NCBI GenBank assembly: GCA_943788825.1
Contig: CALSRT010000015.1
Coordinates: forward strand, 4,774 to 68,773
Source of the DNA: UBA4582 sp002389265
GTDB lineage: Bacteria; Pseudomonadota; Gammaproteobacteria; Pseudomonadales; Azotimanducaceae
DNA length: 64,000 nt
Reading direction: 5' to 3'
Numbering within the stretch: position 1 is the stretch's first letter; every line of letters begins with the position of its first letter. Positions 16,698 to 25,119 of this stretch are shown here, in pieces. The notes beneath the pieces are model-generated. The model did not search any database, was not told the origin of the DNA, and saw only the letters and a list, made by a program, of their open reading frames with translations. Made by a program: the position numbers and the translations under genes.

Positions 16698-18653
16698 ATG
16701 AGCGATGGACTGTTATCTGAAATAAAAGCCCAGAGGCGTAAAAATACGCGCCTGCTTTTCGTGACACTTTTGATCTCTCTACCGTTATTTTTAATTTTGG
16801 TCGGTAAACCCGTTGAGATTCAAGTTTATCCGGTAGAGGCCAGGGCGGAAGCCAACATTGAATTCATAACGGGTTTCGGCATCCCTTTGCAGACTCAATA
16901 CCTCGTTTTTTCCGATGCTACGGAATTCATGATAAGCAGTCCCGGATTTACTGCCGAAAAAGCCCTTTACGAAAAGAGCGCAGAAACCTCAGTAATTGAA
17001 GTGAGTTTAAAGCCATTGCCAGGCCTTGTTATTGTCGAAGTTGATGGTTCAGCAAACTTTGAAATCCATGTCCCTTCTTTGGGTCTTCGATCCAAAACAA
17101 GGTCCTTCCAGTTTGAGGCGCCTGCTGGCGCACTGGCTGTTGAAATAGACGGCCCCAATATACAGAAACTGGTGAAAAACATTGAGGTGCTAGGCCGCGG
17201 ACTCGAGCAAATAGTAGCTGTTGAGCTTAAAGAAGTGCGAGGCTCGATAGCATTGACGGTAGTGCCCAGTCACGCGACTGTGAGCCTGGATAGTGTCCAA
17301 GTAAACGGAGAAGACGGGCGTTATCAATTCAAGGCTGCGGTTGGTGATCATACAATTAACATTGCTGCCGATGGCTACGTTAGCAATGTGCTAGAGGTCT
17401 ATGCTGATGAAAGCAGTGAGGTCCGCCTAGACACGATTACGCTGAAACCTAAAAGTGTTCAAGTAACATTAGCCTCACGGCCAGCTAAAGCAACGGTCCT
17501 GATTGATGGCAAGTACTTGGGTGAAACCCCACTGAGTTTGAGTTTAATGCCCCTCAGGGACTATCGGTACCAAGTGAGAAAGAGCGGGTTTGAACCCGTT
17601 TTAGGTAACCTGGAGGTTGAGTTAGGTAAAGACATTGCGCGGGATATTGTCCTCGCTAAGGAACGTTATACTGTCAATGTCGAGGTGTTTCCGGCCTCAA
17701 AGGTCATCCTTAACGGCGTTGAGAAAGGTGTTTCATCGATCGATTTGATGGTGTCAGCCGGTGACATCATTTCGGCTGAAAAAGCCGGTTATGCAACAGA
17801 AGAATTTCTCATACCTGCTGTAAAGCTAGAAGATCGAAATATAAGATTTCGCCTGATCGAGGCAGATAGAAAATTGTTTGTGGAGTCGCCTGATATTGAG
17901 GAGGTAGAGGGCGTCACTCTGCTTAAGCTTGAAGGTAGGACATTCGGCGTTCCGGATAACTTGAGGCTTTTGATGCAGTCTTATGTCCCAGACCTATACG
18001 TTAGTGACACCGTGATAACAGCTGAAGCGTACGCTAGGTTTAGTGGTGGTGATGTCGACGGGGATGTAGGTCAGTTGCCGCAGAATAAGATCAATTGGCA
18101 AGATGCGGCGCTATACTGCAATTGGCTTAGCGAGAAGTTGGCGTTACGCCCATTTTACATATTTGGAGAAGTTCGGGGTGTTAACACTATTTCCTTCGAT
18201 CAAAATTCAAATGGGTTCAGGATGCCAACGTTGGGTGAGTGGGTTGTGTTGATGTCGGCAGGATCGCCAGAAAAAATTCAAATGTATCCTTGGGGTGAAA
18301 AATATTTAGACATACCTCGAGGGATTGGTAATCTCGCAGGGCGCGAGTTAGGACAGTATTCTTCGGCTACCATGCAGCATTATGTGGATAACTATGCAGG
18401 CTTGTCCCCCGTAAAGTCATTCAGGCCGAATGCGCTAAATCTTTATGATCTGGTGGGTAACGTGCGAGAGTGGCTCCATGACGCGGCTGTCGAAAATACA
18501 GAATATTTTGGCGCAGCTTACGGTATTCAACATCGTACTCTTGGATCCAGCTACCTAGGCGCTTCTCCCGAAGCGTTAGAGTCTATAGCTGTGGGTTCTG
18601 CTATCTACGGTGCAGATGACTTGGGTTTCAGGGTGGTGAGGACAATAAGATGA
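16698..18653 (+). CDS. Operon gene E: membrane-anchored PEGA-repeat protein with SUMF1-like domain
   Basis: A 651-residue protein: basic cytoplasmic N-terminus, one TM helix (about 18-35), then several beta-rich PEGA-like repeats (clear ones near residues 190-250, 255-320 and 325-390, with LDSVQVNGEDGRYQFKAAVG and VLIDGKYLGETPLSLSLMPL), and a C-terminal formylglycine-generating-enzyme/SUMF1-like domain: GFRMPTLGEWVVLMSAG, MYPWGEKY, LYDLVGNVREWLHDAA and final LGFRVVRTIR. The catalytic Cys pair of true FGE is absent, so this is likely a binding version of the fold. The bulk should be periplasmic. It overlaps gene F by four bases (ATGA). Confidence 0.82.
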   Translation: MSDGLLSEIKAQRRKNTRLLFVTLLISLPLFLILVGKPVEIQVYPVEARAEANIEFITGFGIPLQTQYLVFSDATEFMISSPGFTAEKALYEKSAETSVIEVSLKPLPGLVIVEVDGSANFEIHVPSLGLRSKTRSFQFEAPAGALAVEIDGPNIQKLVKNIEVLGRGLEQIVAVELKEVRGSIALTVVPSHATVSLDSVQVNGEDGRYQFKAAVGDHTINIAADGYVSNVLEVYADESSEVRLDTITLKPKSVQVTLASRPAKATVLIDGKYLGETPLSLSLMPLRDYRYQVRKSGFEPVLGNLEVELGKDIARDIVLAKERYTVNVEVFPASKVILNGVEKGVSSIDLMVSAGDIISAEKAGYATEEFLIPAVKLEDRNIRFRLIEADRKLFVESPDIEEVEGVTLLKLEGRTFGVPDNLRLLMQSYVPDLYVSDTVITAEAYARFSGGDVDGDVGQLPQNKINWQDAALYCNWLSEKLALRPFYIFGEVRGVNTISFDQNSNGFRMPTLGEWVVLMSAGSPEKIQMYPWGEKYLDIPRGIGNLAGRELGQYSSATMQHYVDNYAGLSPVKSFRPNALNLYDLVGNVREWLHDAAVENTEYFGAAYGIQHRTLGSSYLGASPEALESIAVGSAIYGADDLGFRVVRTIR

Positions 18654-18928
18654 GGTGGCAGTGTCTATGTTTCGTCGTTTTGTTCGTCGGTGGTTTTTCG
18701 TGCTGCAAAGCTGCAGCTCAATCAACCCATGTTGATGTGGACTGTAAGGGCTCGGCGCTGTCCGCAACCCAGAAGATACATTGCGAAAGTAAGGGTACCA
18801 ACCCGAAAGAGCAAGGCTCAAGCAATGAGCCAGGTAGTGCTGCAAAAAATGCGGAAACTTATTCGGAGTTGTTGCTGAGGCAAAAACTGTCGTCAATGGC
18901 ACAAGTCGCCTTGCCGGATGATATTTAG
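18650..18928 (+). CDS. Operon gene F: small exported protein
   Basis: 92 residues with a hydrophobic leader (CLCFVVLFVGGFSCCKAAAQ). Cleavage after AAA is likely; a lipoprotein reading (GFSC) does not fit the lipobox well. The mature part is short, polar and has two Cys (DCKGSALSATQKIHCES) that could form one disulfide. It begins inside the stop codon of gene E, so translation is probably coupled. No family recognised. Confidence 0.55.
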   Translation: MRWQCLCFVVLFVGGFSCCKAAAQSTHVDVDCKGSALSATQKIHCESKGTNPKEQGSSNEPGSAAKNAETYSELLLRQKLSSMAQVALPDDI

Positions 18929-18939
18929 GAGTTGAGAAA

Positions 18940-19740
18940 TTGAGTCTGAAAAAAGCGGGAAAGTTATTCCGGGATCATCCAATATTTGTCGATGTTGTGT
19001 TCCTAATCGTCGCGAGTTTTGTTGTACATACCGCATACGTTTTTATTGTTGACCCAATCGCCGCGGCTGAAATCGCTAAGGCGTTAATGTTAGGTGAAGT
19101 ACCGCAAAGAACGGTTTGGCTGATTTTGAAAGATCTTGAGCAGGAATTATGTTTGATTTTGGCGTTATGGTGTACGTTGCTATTGCTTAATCGTTACAGG
19201 GTTCTTAATGAGGATATCAAGCTGATCAATATTGATTTTTTGGGCCTTCAGAAACCTGGAGTGACGAAAGCGGAAATTGATCAAAGGCTAGTAGAAGCTG
19301 AGCAGCTGGACCTAAATACTTACATTCTGCCAGGTGTTCGAATATTTTTAGATAGGTATGAGAAAACTGCGTCGGTTGAAGATGCAAAAAACGTGGTATT
19401 TGAATTCTATGATCTGCGAGAGGAGATACTGGATTCACGGCTTCAGTTAGTAAATTTTGTGCTTTGGGCTATTCCATCAATCGGCTTCTTAGGTACTGTT
19501 CGCGGCATTGGCCAGGCATTAGCAGATGCTGATCAGGCTTTGTCAGGAAATATAGCAGGAGTTGCACTAAATTTAGGCGTCGCTTTCAACTCTACATTCG
19601 TCGCTCTTCTGTTGAGTCTGATTCTGACGTTCCTGTCTACCAGTCTCAGGGGCAGGGATTACGACCGGCTGGTGAGGTCGAAACAATTTATTAGTGAAGC
19701 ATTAGGTGGTTATCTTACGCGCATTAGAGTCGCCGGTTAA
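18940..19740 (+). CDS. Operon gene G: MotA/TolQ/ExbB-type proton-channel protein
   Basis: 266 residues from a TTG with AGGAG eight bases upstream. Hydrophobic helices at about 15-37, 70-84, 168-188 and 205-234. The last two with their loop carry the family signature: WAIPSIGFLGTVRGIGQALADAD and NLGVAFNSTFVALLLSLILTFL. In known members (ExbB, TolQ, MotA, ZorA) a pentamer of these proteins surrounds a dimer of a TolR/MotB-type partner and converts proton flow into rotation. The next two genes encode candidate partners, so this is probably the stator/channel subunit of the system. Confidence 0.88.
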   Translation: MSLKKAGKLFRDHPIFVDVVFLIVASFVVHTAYVFIVDPIAAAEIAKALMLGEVPQRTVWLILKDLEQELCLILALWCTLLLLNRYRVLNEDIKLINIDFLGLQKPGVTKAEIDQRLVEAEQLDLNTYILPGVRIFLDRYEKTASVEDAKNVVFEFYDLREEILDSRLQLVNFVLWAIPSIGFLGTVRGIGQALADADQALSGNIAGVALNLGVAFNSTFVALLLSLILTFLSTSLRGRDYDRLVRSKQFISEALGGYLTRIRVAG

Positions 19741-20868
19741 ATGTCCAAAAGAAAAGCTGCTGTCAGCGAAGATGGTGTCGGTCTTTCGTTCCTCGACGTT
19801 CTCTGCTGCGGTCTCGGAGCGGCAATACTACTCTTGCTCATTGTTAAACATGAGCAGCCGGCAGTGAATAGTGAAGTTCTTGATTTGATGGCGTCGTCTG
19901 AAGTCGGCAAGCTGCAATCGGAGGTTGAGAGGTTGTCTTCTGATCGGGCCAATCTCGAGGTTGAGCTCGAGGCGTTGGCGGCGGATAAAATTCAATTGAT
20001 TGAAGCGGCTCGCGTCAGAGGTCAGTACCTGACAGATAAAGAGGCTAATATTCAAAAGGTCAAGGCTGCGTTGAATACCGAGTTGGCCAGAATGAAAGGG
20101 CTGAAGGAGTTCGACGTTCAGTTAGCCAGACAGTTGACGCAAGAACAGGAATCAAGAAGTGAACCTGATTTAAAGGCGGCGGGTGCCTTAGATGGGATCA
20201 ACTATAGCGGGCTGGATAAGGTCGTTATTTTATTGGATGTGTCGGCGAGCATGCTGCATTGGTCGTTGGTCGAGATCTTTAGGATTCAGGTTTCCGGCGC
20301 AGCTGCCATAAATTCGGCGCCTAAGTGGAATCAGGCAAGGCTCTCTGCACAGTTTGCGTACAAGACTATCGATCGAAATGCTAGGTTCAAGTTGTTGATG
20401 TATTCCGAAGAGGTTTATAACTTGGAGGGCAATTCGATTGATCAAGAAGTTCTCAGTTGGGATAAGAAAGATGGTCGTCACGATGCGCTTGTTGAGGACC
20501 TTGTGTCACACGGTCCGAAGCGCGGTACTAATCTGAAAAAAGCGATTGACGCGGCCAATAGCTTGATTCCGAAGCCCGCTAGAATCTTACTGATAACCGA
20601 TGGTCTGCCCGGCAAAGTTGACGGTCGTGGAAAATTAAAAGGCTGTCCCAGGGAGCAACAAAAAGTTTCAACGCTGACTAGCGATTGCAGGGTCTCAGTG
20701 GCGATGAAGTCCGTAGAAGCTATGGCGGAAGGTTTGTCTGAAGTGCCTGTCGATGTGGTTCTATTGCCGTTAGATGGCGATAGTGAAGCGATAAGATTCT
20801 ACTCGATAGTTTCTGGTGTAACAGCTGGAAAATTACTCACGCCAGCTGTTGATTGGTTATTGAAGTGA
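19741..20868 (+). CDS. Operon gene H: TolR/MotB-like TM segment, coiled coil and vWA domain
   Basis: A 375-residue protein that begins immediately after the stop of gene G. Basic N-terminus, then one TM helix with FLDVLCCGLGAAILLLLIV; Asp19 sits where ExbD, TolR and MotB have their proton-carrying Asp. Residues 45-125 form a coiled coil. The rest is a von Willebrand A domain with a complete MIDAS: Asp166/Ser168/Ser170 in LLDVSASM, Thr263 in RGTNLKKA and Asp287 in LLITDGLPG. Orientation should place the vWA domain in the periplasm. Extra Cys (KLKGCPREQ and TSDCRVS) could form a disulfide. Inferred role: force-transmitting, metal-dependent ligand-binding subunit. Confidence 0.85.
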   Translation: MSKRKAAVSEDGVGLSFLDVLCCGLGAAILLLLIVKHEQPAVNSEVLDLMASSEVGKLQSEVERLSSDRANLEVELEALAADKIQLIEAARVRGQYLTDKEANIQKVKAALNTELARMKGLKEFDVQLARQLTQEQESRSEPDLKAAGALDGINYSGLDKVVILLDVSASMLHWSLVEIFRIQVSGAAAINSAPKWNQARLSAQFAYKTIDRNARFKLLMYSEEVYNLEGNSIDQEVLSWDKKDGRHDALVEDLVSHGPKRGTNLKKAIDAANSLIPKPARILLITDGLPGKVDGRGKLKGCPREQQKVSTLTSDCRVSVAMKSVEAMAEGLSEVPVDVVLLPLDGDSEAIRFYSIVSGVTAGKLLTPAVDWLLK

Positions 20869-21866
20869 AGAAGAAGTTCACTACCCCTGTTTCAATTGTC
20901 GCGTTCTTAGATGTCATCGCCTGTGGGTTTGGCGCGATTGTCCTGCTAGTACTGATTCTTCCAGTCGGCGAGTACGAAGCAAAAGGCGACAGTGAGGTTT
21001 ATCAAAAAATTGGCGAGATGAGAAATCAAGTCAAAAGTTTAAACTCTGGTAATAGCTTGTTGGAATTAGATTTCGTATCGATGCGAGCCGCGCTCAGCGT
21101 ACTCGTCACGAGTCAAGATAGTGCTAGTCGTAAAGAGGGTGCCGCTGATACGTCCATAGCGGTGTTAAAAAAAGAGTTGCTATTGGTCAGTGCGGCGGCA
21201 GATTCCCTTGAGCTCGAGTTAAAACAAAAATTACTCGATACAGGCGTTGAAAACGAGGGCCCGCCGAGTCGAAGCTACGGGATACCGGTTGATTCGGATT
21301 ATCTGGTTTTCGTGATCGATACTTCCGGCAGTATGAAAAAAATATGGCCACGAGTAATGAGTAAAGTCTTGGAGATACTGCGGAACTATCCCCGGCTAAA
21401 GGGTTTTCAGATCCTCAGCGATCAGGGTGAGTTTTTGTATGCCGGCAAACAGAATTGGTTGCCGGCGGATAAGCGTAGCTTTGATGCAGTGCAAGCCAAG
21501 CTTTCAAACTGGAATGCGTACTCCAATAGTAGCCCTGTTGAAGGGATTAGAGTGGCTATTGATAGGCTCTATAGGCCTGGACTGAAAATAGGCTTGTTCG
21601 TTGCAGGCGATGACTACACGGGTAACGATTTCGACTCATTTTTGGCAGAAATTGAGTCGATACGACAGAAAGCAGGAGCGTCAGCACAGTTGAGAATTCA
21701 TGCTTTGGGCTTTTTCAATGAAGCATTCTCGCAGTACCCAGAGAGATTCAGCCGGCTCATGCAAATACTGACCTTTGATCACGGAGGAGCGTTTCTTTAT
21801 ATCGGCAATCAAACGCCTCAACAGTTGACGATTTCACGGGGACGGCCGACGCCGGCAAGTGATTAA
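20865..21866 (+). CDS. Operon gene I: second TolR/MotB-like TM plus vWA protein
   Basis: 333 residues from a GTG that overlaps the stop of gene H by four bases (GTGA); a TTG four codons earlier is less likely. Basic N-terminus, TM helix with FLDVIACGFGAIVLLVLIL (Asp16 at the proton-site position), a helical spacer, then a vWA domain with Asp152/Ser154/Ser156 in VIDTSGSM and the acidic loop FVAGDDYTGND. The MIDAS Thr is not evident (SSPVEGIRVA instead), so metal binding may differ from gene H. Shares architecture and the FLDV-x2-CG signature with gene H, suggesting duplication followed by specialisation and a possible H-I heterodimer. Last gene of the operon. Confidence 0.85.
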   Translation: MKKKFTTPVSIVAFLDVIACGFGAIVLLVLILPVGEYEAKGDSEVYQKIGEMRNQVKSLNSGNSLLELDFVSMRAALSVLVTSQDSASRKEGAADTSIAVLKKELLLVSAAADSLELELKQKLLDTGVENEGPPSRSYGIPVDSDYLVFVIDTSGSMKKIWPRVMSKVLEILRNYPRLKGFQILSDQGEFLYAGKQNWLPADKRSFDAVQAKLSNWNAYSNSSPVEGIRVAIDRLYRPGLKIGLFVAGDDYTGNDFDSFLAEIESIRQKAGASAQLRIHALGFFNEAFSQYPERFSRLMQILTFDHGGAFLYIGNQTPQQLTISRGRPTPASD

Positions 21867-22154
21867 GCGAAAGTAAAATCTGAATGGTGGGGGTAGCTTT
21901 GCCTAAAGGCCTGTAGCGCGCTGAATTCATTGAAGGCGAGTAGTGTGTAATGTGGCGAGGGATCGACTCTCAGTGAGTTTCATCCCAGGGTTAGCATCCT
22001 GATGAAGATGGGATTTCTATTGACGCTTAGGGTTCACGCAAAACAGATTGTGGCCGAGAACCAAGCCTCTAACGCCTAACCAAAACCGAACTATTATTGA
22101 CCGGATATTGTGGTGCGATTACTTTTGTGCTTCAAAATTTATCTGGATAGTGCT

Positions 22155-22856
22155 ATGAAGAAAATTCTTTCGTCCTTGCTGCTAATCGTCGGGCTACAGA
22201 CTACTTCGGCTTATAGTCAAGAGGCTACAGTCCCTGCCTTCGCTACGATATTTCAATTTTCCACGGCGGAGCAAGCTAGTGTCGTGGCTGCGATGTCTGC
22301 TTTTGCCCAGTCTGAATGTCGAAAATCGATGCCTACTGCTATCCGTGTAATGGCAGAAAGTTGGAATGGAACTGAAGCTCCTACCCACTCTGTTATTTTC
22401 AATTTCACCGACGCAAAATCGATAACCGAGACCTTCGGCAAGATGCAGCAGTGCAGAGCTGCTGGGAATCTCATGGCTGTCCTGAAGGAGCATACGCAAC
22501 CGGTATCACAGCTACTACTGCGTACCTTGCACACCGGCGGTGATTACACGAAAGATACGACTTACGTTGTTTGGCAAACCAACGTTACTGATGAGGCGAC
22601 TTACGTTGCAGCGTATAAAAAATTGATGGAAGCTCAGGAAAAAGCCGGTCTAGTTAAAGGCGCTTATGGTCTATGGCGAATTCAAGGTGGTGCCGATAGC
22701 AATGTTACACACATGGCTTTTTCGGGAGCCAAAGATCTAGAAACACTTTTGGAAAACGGAACTCCATCTAAAGCGTTTGCTGAATTCCAGAAGAAAGTTG
22801 GCGGAATTAGAACGGTCTACCGCACTAATGTTAACTTCGTGGTTGCGGATCTTTAA
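22155..22856 (+). CDS. Secreted two-repeat protein, paralogue of the gene at 10646
   Basis: 233 residues from ATG 22155, with signal peptide MKKILSSLLLIVGLQTTSAY. Two halves of similar design follow, with TYVAAYKKLMEAQEKAGLVK and VTHMAFSGAKDLETLLENGT corresponding to similar stretches in the 10646 protein. Four half-domains in two genes suggest a shared ancestor. The 288-base gap from the operon holds no clear gene or terminator, so whether it belongs with the operon is unknown. No function is assigned. Confidence 0.68.
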   Translation: MKKILSSLLLIVGLQTTSAYSQEATVPAFATIFQFSTAEQASVVAAMSAFAQSECRKSMPTAIRVMAESWNGTEAPTHSVIFNFTDAKSITETFGKMQQCRAAGNLMAVLKEHTQPVSQLLLRTLHTGGDYTKDTTYVVWQTNVTDEATYVAAYKKLMEAQEKAGLVKGAYGLWRIQGGADSNVTHMAFSGAKDLETLLENGTPSKAFAEFQKKVGGIRTVYRTNVNFVVADL

Positions 22857-23364
22857 AGCGACTACGGTAGGGCGTTAGAGAATAAGATTGTTAGTTTTGG
22901 TCGCGCCACTGATGCTGCTACCGCTTTCGCTATCAGTGGCTGCCGAGGGTCATACCTTCATCTAATTACCTGCCGATACCCACAGGGTTAAAGGCAAGTT
23001 GTGTTGTGCAAATCGGTTCTCGATATTGCATCTGGTGAATGCGAGATGACGTTTTTCCCGATGTAGATTGAGCGAGGCGACTTAGATCATCTAAGTCGCC
23101 TTGTCAGCGGATCCACCCATCACACTCTAATAGGCTTGGGGTCGAATAGAGGTTCGCAAAATGCGTACAGTAGATTATTGGCTATTCAGACCTTGGCCGT
23201 CCCCTACCAAACACGGTCCAACACAATTAGGGTAGTAAAAACGTCAATCGAGATGCTTTTTCAAACCGAATGAGTGTGGGTCAGATTCACTATCGTCTTC
23301 GGCAAATCGACTGATCATTGACCACTCGATTTGCCATAACATGGCTTTAAACACCACCGAAGCT
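22857..23364. other. Non-coding gap between convergent genes, with hairpins
   Basis: No supported gene. A 9-bp stem (GCCACTGAT at 22905-22913 with ATCAGTGGC at 22932-22940) lies about 50 bases after the secreted-protein stop, and a 13-bp inverted repeat lies at 23075-23101. The rest shows nothing. Confidence 0.55.
23075..23101. repeat. 13-bp perfect inverted repeat with one-base centre
   Basis: AGGCGACTTAGAT, a single C, then its exact complement ATCTAAGTCGCCT. There is no T-tract on either side, so an operator-like palindrome or a bidirectional hairpin between the convergent genes are both possible. Confidence 0.7.
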
Positions 23365-24720
23365 TTAAACGACACCGAACGCGATCATTGCATCGGCAAC
23401 CTTGACGAAACCGGCGATATTGGCGCCCTTTACGTAATCGACTGTGCCATCTGGCTTTTGGCCATACTCAAGACAACTATCATGGATGCCTTTCATAATG
23501 TCGCGCAGTTGTTGTTGAAGGTCTGCTTCAGTCCAGCTCAGACGGGCTGAGTTCTGGCTCATTTCGAGGCCGGAAACCGCAACGCCACCCGCATTGGACG
23601 CTTTACCTGGTGCGTAACAGATACCTGCTTCCTTGAAGATTTTTATGCCAGCAAGGTCGGTTGGCATGTTCGCGCCTTCGCAAACACCAGTACAGCCGTT
23701 TTTAATGAGTAAGGCCGCGTGATGACCAAGCAGTTCGTTCTGCGTTGCACAAGGAAGTGCAAGGTCGCAAACAACCCCCCAAGGTTTCTCGCCTTCGTGG
23801 TAGGTAGCACCTTTGTACTCAATAATGTAATCAGAGATGGGGCCGCGACGTACGTTCTTCAGTTCTTTGATCCAGTCTAGCTTACTTTGATCAATCCCAT
23901 CGGGGTCATGGATATAACCTTTGGAGTCAGACAGCGTTAACACCTTGCCGCCAAAATCAATAATCTTCTCTGCTGCGTGAGTTGCGACATTACCCGAACC
24001 GGAGATAACGGCAGTTTTGCCCAGGATGCTTGTACCCTGGTGCTCTAACATGTTTTGCAAGAAGTAAACCGCGCCATATCCGGTTGCCTCTGTTCTTACC
24101 AGACTGCCGCCAAACTCGAGTCCCTTACCTGTCAATATACCTGTGAACCTGTTGGTTATGCGTTTGTACTGACCAAACATGTAACCAATTTCGCGAGCAC
24201 CTACACCAATATCACCTGCGGGAACGTCTGTGTCTTCTCCTACGTGACGATACAGTTCAGTCATAAAAGACTGGCAAAATCGCATGATTTCATTATCAGA
24301 CTTACCCTTTGGATTAAAGTTCGAACCACCCTTGCCGCCACCCATGGGCAGGCCAGTGAGGGAATTTTTGAAGGTTTGTTCAAATGCCAGAAACTTCAAG
24401 ACACTCTCAGTCACGCTGGGGTGGAAGCGCAGTCCGCCTTTATAGGGACCAATCGAGTTGTTGTTCTGTACTCGCCATCCGCGTTGAACGCGAACGTGGC
24501 CGTTGTCGTCTTCCCAGCAAACTCGGAAGCTTACAACTCTGTCTGGTTCTGCCATTCGTCTAAGAATCTGTGCGGTATGATATTTTTCTTTATCTTCGAT
24601 GAACTCGAAAACGTCTTCGGCAACTTCTCTAACGGCTTGAATGAACTCAGTCTGATGCGGATTGCGTCGTTCTACCCCGGCCATAAATTCTTCGAGGTTT
24701 ACGTGATCAGATACAGCCAT
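23365..24720 (-). CDS. gdhA: NADP-type glutamate dehydrogenase
   Basis: 451 residues, the normal length of the hexameric bacterial NADP-linked enzyme that makes glutamate from 2-oxoglutarate and ammonium. GPYKGGLRFHPSVTESVLKF and LTGLPMGGGKGGSNFNPKGK carry the substrate-binding and catalytic Lys residues; PAGDIGVGAREIGYMFGQY is conserved; the Rossmann fold shows ISGSGNVATHAAEKI. The tail matches GANIAGFVKVADAM. AGGAG-like sequence precedes the start. Monocistronic and divergent from the acetolactate-synthase-like gene. Confidence 0.97.
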   Translation of the reverse strand: MAVSDHVNLEEFMAGVERRNPHQTEFIQAVREVAEDVFEFIEDKEKYHTAQILRRMAEPDRVVSFRVCWEDDNGHVRVQRGWRVQNNNSIGPYKGGLRFHPSVTESVLKFLAFEQTFKNSLTGLPMGGGKGGSNFNPKGKSDNEIMRFCQSFMTELYRHVGEDTDVPAGDIGVGAREIGYMFGQYKRITNRFTGILTGKGLEFGGSLVRTEATGYGAVYFLQNMLEHQGTSILGKTAVISGSGNVATHAAEKIIDFGGKVLTLSDSKGYIHDPDGIDQSKLDWIKELKNVRRGPISDYIIEYKGATYHEGEKPWGVVCDLALPCATQNELLGHHAALLIKNGCTGVCEGANMPTDLAGIKIFKEAGICYAPGKASNAGGVAVSGLEMSQNSARLSWTEADLQQQLRDIMKGIHDSCLEYGQKPDGTVDYVKGANIAGFVKVADAMIAFGVV

Positions 24721-25119
24721 TATTATTCTCCTGTTGATTTATCGAGATAGACCATTGAACGTTGGCTCAGTCTGGATCGACTGCTTTCAATTCAGTGGAT
24801 TGTGACGTTAGAGTGAGTTTGTTACGTTGAAGTTTATGGTAGCTTAAAGACGGGGATTTGTACGATAAATATCAACCCATTTCAAGCTCAATCTCTAATG
24901 ACGCCATTGCTTGCATAAAAGAAAGGTAGTGGCAAGTCCTAGCTACTATGGAGGCGCAACCACCACCGGTTAAATCTGCGCCAACGAGCCGATGCTAACT
25001 AAGTTAATGTCTGATTAATTTAGCTAAGAAACATTATTAATTCTACAGGTCTTTAGTTAAGGTGTGCCTATAAAAAACCAAGGGTTTATTTATGCCCACA
25101 AGCAGTGACAGAGGTAACT
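24721..25119. other. Divergent promoter region, AT-rich, no gene
   Basis: About 400 bases between gdhA and the acetolactate-synthase-like gene. AT-rich in the second half (TTAATTTAGCTAAG and similar). It should hold both promoters, but I see no distinctive operator or riboswitch. Confidence 0.5.

Noticed and set aside
12657..21866. Interpretation as a sulfatase-maturation or kinase-signalling locus because of the SUMF1 and PEGA domains
   Set aside because: No sulfatase, no Ser/Thr kinase and no catalytic Cys pair are present; the proton-channel plus vWA genes fit a mechanical envelope system better.
12657..21866. Interpretation as a Zorya or Tol-Pal system
   Set aside because: A MotA/TolQ-type gene is present, but ZorB/TolR proteins with OmpA or TolR domains, nuclease/helicase effectors, TolA, TolB and Pal are all absent.
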